Source: Nautilus pompilius (Eukaryota; Mollusca; Cephalopoda; Nautilida; Nautilidae). Taken from it: a DNA stretch of 64,000 nucleotides. The position numbers and the translations under genes were made by a program. The notes under the pieces were generated by a model. The model did not search any database and was not told the origin of the DNA. It worked only from the letters and a program-made list of their open reading frames with translations. Every line of letters begins with the position of its first letter. Position 1 is the stretch's first letter. Below, in pieces: positions 56,201 to 62,200 of the stretch. The stretch spans positions 653,001 to 717,000 of the forward strand of contig JACATO010001009.1 of the NCBI GenBank assembly GCA_018389105.1, written 5' to 3'.

Positions 56201-59200
56201 GGATGGAAAGAATCTGCTGAGCAACAACAGACAAAACTTCTATGTTGATACGATTGAATTCATCAAAACATCCCCAGGCACCAGTCTATGAGAAAACAAA
56301 AATAAATGAATTTTAAAGTACTATACACTACATATACTTTTAATATAGGAAAGTGGAGTGAGATCAAATAGCAAATGACTATATTGTTTTTCACAAATAT
56401 ATAAAGAAAAATCATTTTTCTCCAATATAAAAACCATGGCAGTAAGCAAAATAAAATTCCCCAATTGATATTTTGCTTTGAAATTCATCTTACAAAAGAT
56501 TCATTACTTATATACATTTTTTTTTTTTTTTTTTTGCAAAGATATGAATTACAGATTAAATTAATGGAATTTGTTGAAAATTTCCCTCAAGCTTAGTTTC
56601 CAGATTTATGTACCTGTGCCAGTCCTGAAAACATTCTTCCCATGGACTTGTAATCCAAACCTTCAGAACAGTTGACAACAATAACGTAGCTGCCCAAAGC
56701 TTTCCCAAGATCCTTTGTTGTTTCTGTCTTTCCTGTGCCAGCTGGACCCTTTGGACTTCCACCTCTGTGTAAATGCAGTGCTGTTGTTAGGGTCATGTAG
56801 CAACGATCTGTCAGTGGGGTAATAACCAAACGACCAGAATTGCCAAGGTATTCATAGCCATACTGGAACTGGGTGTTTGTTTGTCTCACTAAGCAGTCAT
56901 CAACTTCCTAGTTTGAAAAATTAAATACATTTTTTTTAAAAAAAAAACAGATAAAGAGACATAGTAAATATAAAACAAATGCAAAGGAATAAAATTGTAC
57001 AATATTTATAAGAATCAAAGTTAAGCCATTTTATGTCAGAGATGAAGCTATAAAAGATTACACTTATACGTTAATAAGGTCTTGAGACTTTCTCAGTGCT
57101 GCATAATATTAGAAAATCTTAGTTTATAAGGGCACTTATTTGAAATTTGCATTTACTTCACATGTGTTAACTGTAAATCATATCAGTTCTGCCAACTGGC
57201 CTGAAAGCAGATTCCCATTTCTCTACAAAACATCATCATCATCAGAAATTATCTAAGAATTAACTATATCACAGTAAGCATTCTGTTTAAACTTCACTGG
57301 CTTTTTTTCCTTTTCACATCCAGATTAATTTTTTTTTTTTCTTTTGAACATTTTTCAAAATTTTTCTCATTCTTTTGACAAAAAGCTTAAAACCAAGTTC
57401 TCAAAAGCCCAGTTTTCCATAACTTATGGTGTTTTATTCCCATGTAAAAGATTATATCACATGCAGAAAGAAAACACGTAAAATATTTAATTTACAAATT
57501 TTACAACACATGAGAATATGCAAATGATGAAATTTTTTTCTTTCTTAGTAATAATTTCAAATGTACCAGTTTTATTTTCAAAAATCTACATATTTTTCTT
57601 AATTTACCAAAATAAAAAAAAAAGGACAAGCATCCAGTTACCACTGTTTAGCACTGAAATCTTTCGGAATTTACTTCTGATAGAGTATATAATGAAAATT
57701 ATCTAAAAACACTAGCTTTCTTTACAGTATACCTTGTCCCAGTACAATCTCAGCTGGCTGAGCCACTCAAAGGCTGTCACATCATTGCAGCCAACTTTAA
57801 TCAGCTTCTCAATAATGTCCCTTGCATGTACCTCAATCGTTACCAGAGAAACTATTTTCAGCCGCTGTATTTTTGTTAGATTTCCTCGAATAGCCTCTGA
57901 AAATTTATTCAACATTGCCACCTGAAACATCAAGTAAATATAATAGTAACTTTTAAAAAAAATCATAAATAATCTTCAAAACTTTAACAAATGAATCAAA
58001 TTACTTTTTCATTGTAATATCATTTGATTGTTGAATCATGCTGTGCAAGTAAAACAAACATTCAGAACACCACACCTAATGAAGTTTACTGATAAATTAA
58101 CTTAGAAGAAAAAACAAAAAAAAAACAAACAGTGAACAGAAGCTTTATTTTTTCAAGTAATAAACAAAACATAATACATAATAAGAAAACATATACAGTG
58201 GACATACACATCTTGAAAATGTTAAAAGATTTACTAAGATGATAAGTAATAGCAATTTCAATTAGGAAAAAGGAATAAGATTAATTCAGAATAGTGTACA
58301 GACATAGTGCAGATCCAAATAGTAAATGACATTGCAATAAATTAATCCATGTTAGGAAACACTAAGATGTTATAGTAAGTCAGCTTCCCACAGTGACTGA
58401 AATTATAACTTAAAAAGTCCATATCATTATATCTTTGAATTATCTACTGACAGCATTCAGGAAATTTTATGTATTAAAAAAAACAAACAATAAAACTGAG
58501 ACTTTCCACACAGAAAATTAGAAGGTATAGTCTAAACATGAAGTTATATTATCCATAGAGCTACACTGTTATGAAGTGATGTTTCATAAAATAAAAGCAT
58601 TCTGTAAAATTTTATAAAAACTAAGTTAATAATTTTTGTTCTAATGAATGATTGTTTTGCCAGCTGCACAGACTTTCACTGTTTTAGTCAAATATATATT
58701 TTATAAGAAGAAAATTTAATGCAAACATTTTAGGATTTCTGTAGCCATCCTATAGTAAACATATTCTACATTATTCACTTCTAAAATGTAAACAAAAAAA
58801 AGTCTAATGGAAAATAATTAAGCACCATGCCCATTTTTCTTCTTGATCAACTGTCAACAAGTTTATTGTATGAGAACAGTCATAGTCAATCAACCACAAA
58901 CCCAAGATAAGCATACTAGCTATCACATCATAAGATAAAGCAACCATTATGATGTTTTACTGCAGCATTCCATTAATTGATACTGTAAACAAGGATGGCA
59001 ATGAAGAAAACTATTTCTTGCATAACAACTGAAACCACGCTGCAAACTTTGTCCATAAAATCATCATTTAAATTACACATAAGAGTCAATATTGAGTATC
59101 AGTCACTTGCTCATGGACCAGTCTTACACCTTCGATGCAACAGTTAAAAATATTATTCTTTGATGAATCCTGTTTTCTGCTGCACATGGTCATTAGTCAA

Positions 59201-62200
59201 CTAAGAGTTAACTGCTGTGAAAATATGCATATGTTACTTTCACCATCTTGTTAGAAGGTGAAATGTCTTACAAACCACTGCTGCACTGATCTTGTACATA
59301 GAGTGCTGAAAATTTCTGCATTTTGCCTTCATTAATGTACTACTTGAACTCCAACACATCTACAATAAATCTATTCACCACATATGACATTACTAACCAG
59401 CACCTCAAAAAAAAAAAAAAGAAAGATACCACATTTTATAACAATGTAGAACATCCCACAACATTTCTGTGATAGTTAAGTGCACTTATAGGTCTCAAGC
59501 ATCAGGTCATGATTGGACTATCATAGTGCACAGCAAGGTACTAATCTCCAAACCAATCCTTGTAGCTTTAGATTAATATATTGCTGCTGTAATTTCTTTT
59601 GTGGCCATCAACCCACAGCGTAATACAACATCTGTTAAAGTTTATCAGAGCAGGTGCTGATGAATAAACTCATTATTCTGCTCCATAACTCTTTTTTTTT
59701 TTAGAGTATAATCTCAAAATTTTGAAAGCCATAAATGAATGACACTTAGGAATCTTATCAGTTTTCTTTCTGCTTTAAGAAGTAAATGAGTGACTGTAAA
59801 AATTAGGCACATAAACATTTTCTAATAACACTAAATTATATCAACTTATAGAACCCATCACTCATTCACTGATATATGCTGAACATCCTGGAACTTTTCC
59901 ACCCATGCCATAAAGAAAGAAATATTTACTGAGTAGTTAGTTATTCAAACTCCCACTCTTCAGTGCATAAACAGAAATATTTTCATCTTCTAACCAAGTA
60001 CACAACAAAAATATTATAGGTACATTCTTAAATTTCTCAAAATACTTGACCAAATAAATGAATGTGTCCATCGTTCACTACTTTAAAACAGAGAATCAGA
60101 ATAATGCAAACAGAATTTAAAAACCTTTAAGGGTATGCAAAAATGTTTCAAATTAGATTAAAACTTTCCTATTCTTTTAAATAATAGTTTTGCACAGTGT
60201 TATTTTGAGAGTATTCAAGCCATAAATAACACCCCCTTTTTTTTTCCTTTTTGTTTAGTTCTAAAAATAAATTTAAAAATCTAATATCTAGATAGCAAAA
60301 TTTAAGCATGATTTTTATTTAGTACCTGCTTTTTCTTTAGGCTTTTTAATGGCTTTTTATCTCCTCTGTCTTTCACATTGGTCAAAGCTTTTGTTACATC
60401 AGCTGTCCACTGCATCTGGCTGGCTGAGATACACATCTGAATTAAATAATAATATCTAATTTCGACAGTTGTTTTTTTTTTAATATATATATATATATAT
60501 ATTAGTGAAACAATGCTAATTTGATTCTAAAACAAAAAATAAATTTTAAGTTACTGTAAAAGTTTGTATAGATTTTGGTATAAACACACACACACACACA
60601 CACACACACAAAGTGGAAGAATCACTGTGCTTCAAAACTTCCAACGTTGAATATTATGTAACATACTGGGGTATTATTTTTACATTTGTATAGTTTCAGT
60701 GTAACTGTTATACACTGAAGATCATCTTTGCTGCTAGAGTGATCAAGAAAGGTTTTCTTCTTTTCTTTTTAATTACCTAGGGAAAGTTTATAAAAAAAAT
60801 TAATTTAAAGTTCAATATTGTTTACACATTATGTCATATTTTTAAAATTTCTTCCAAAAAATCTTTAAAACAGGTCTGTTGTACAACCAGTTTTCAGTTT
60901 TTCCAAATATGAAAAGATTCTTTAGTTTGTCTCACCTGACCTGGCCATTCTTTGATCCATTTATCTCGTTTTGTCAAATTTTTTTTAAGGTTGATGCGAC
61001 AGTTATTTAACACGTCTTTTAATGTCCATTTCATCATCTTCTCCACATCACACAGCCAAGCCTGGAATTATTTTAACATTGAAAATATTAGCAAAAAAAA
61101 CTGAATTTTGAAAAAATCTAACACTTTAAATTCTTTATCTGTATAATTAAATTTATTTTCGGTTAAAGAAAGGAAATGACTGACTAGGCACAGAGATGGG
61201 ATTGATCAACAATTCATCATTAAATCTATGAATTATAATATTAGTAAAACCAACAATATCTGAGAGCAAATGTAAATTAGCTAAATATTTTGTAACTATA
61301 AACTTCTACTATAAACTTTAGTTGTATTTTTCAAATAATTCATCTGCCTTATTTTCAATTTTATATTAAAAAAGAAATGTACTGTAACAATTCCTTAAAA
61401 ACTTTTATTTTTTTTTCATTGCATCTGTGAAATTATTAAGTATCAGCGTGTTCAAAAGTTAAATGAAACATGTTTACAAACATGATGTATGGTTAACGTG
61501 AAATAACACTCTACACTAGATAATATTTTTATTACCCATTTTATTTTATTTTCTGTTCAACACAAAGAAGCAGGTGCATGAGGGTGAAGACGACTAGATA
61601 TTTATGGAATGTTTGTGGCATGAGTTGCTGCTGACCTGATGTACTCTTGCAAGTTTTCATCACCATCTATGATGTTACAGAATTACTGATGTATGGCTGT
61701 CCTCGGGATAATTGCGGTTAAGGATTGTTGGGTACACACAAAAAAAGATGTTCTTCCCATTTTTTTTAATCAGAGACTATAATTGAACCGATTTTTTAAA
61801 ATCAAGATTTCTAATTAGCACCAGGACCAACTAAAGTTAACAAAATGTTGGTTTTGCGTATAACCAAACAGTCTTTATCAAGGGTGGTAAAAAAGGTAAA
61901 GTTTTTCCAAAAAAAATGATAATTCTGTAACGACAGAGGGGGGGGGGGGTAAATAAGACAAAAGATGGTAAATGTCAAATACTGTAACAATATCTGACTA
62001 ACAACTCAGATGTGATTCTCAGCAAAAGCTGCGATGTGACCTTACAATAGCTGATATAAAAAAAAAACACTCTTCTCTTGACAAAGTTTACAATAATTAT
62101 TCCTTTAAAAATAAAAATAAAACATTATTTTACACATCTATTCACTTTTTCCTAAATGTATTATTTTTAAAACAAATTTTCCAAAGCAAGAATTAAAAAA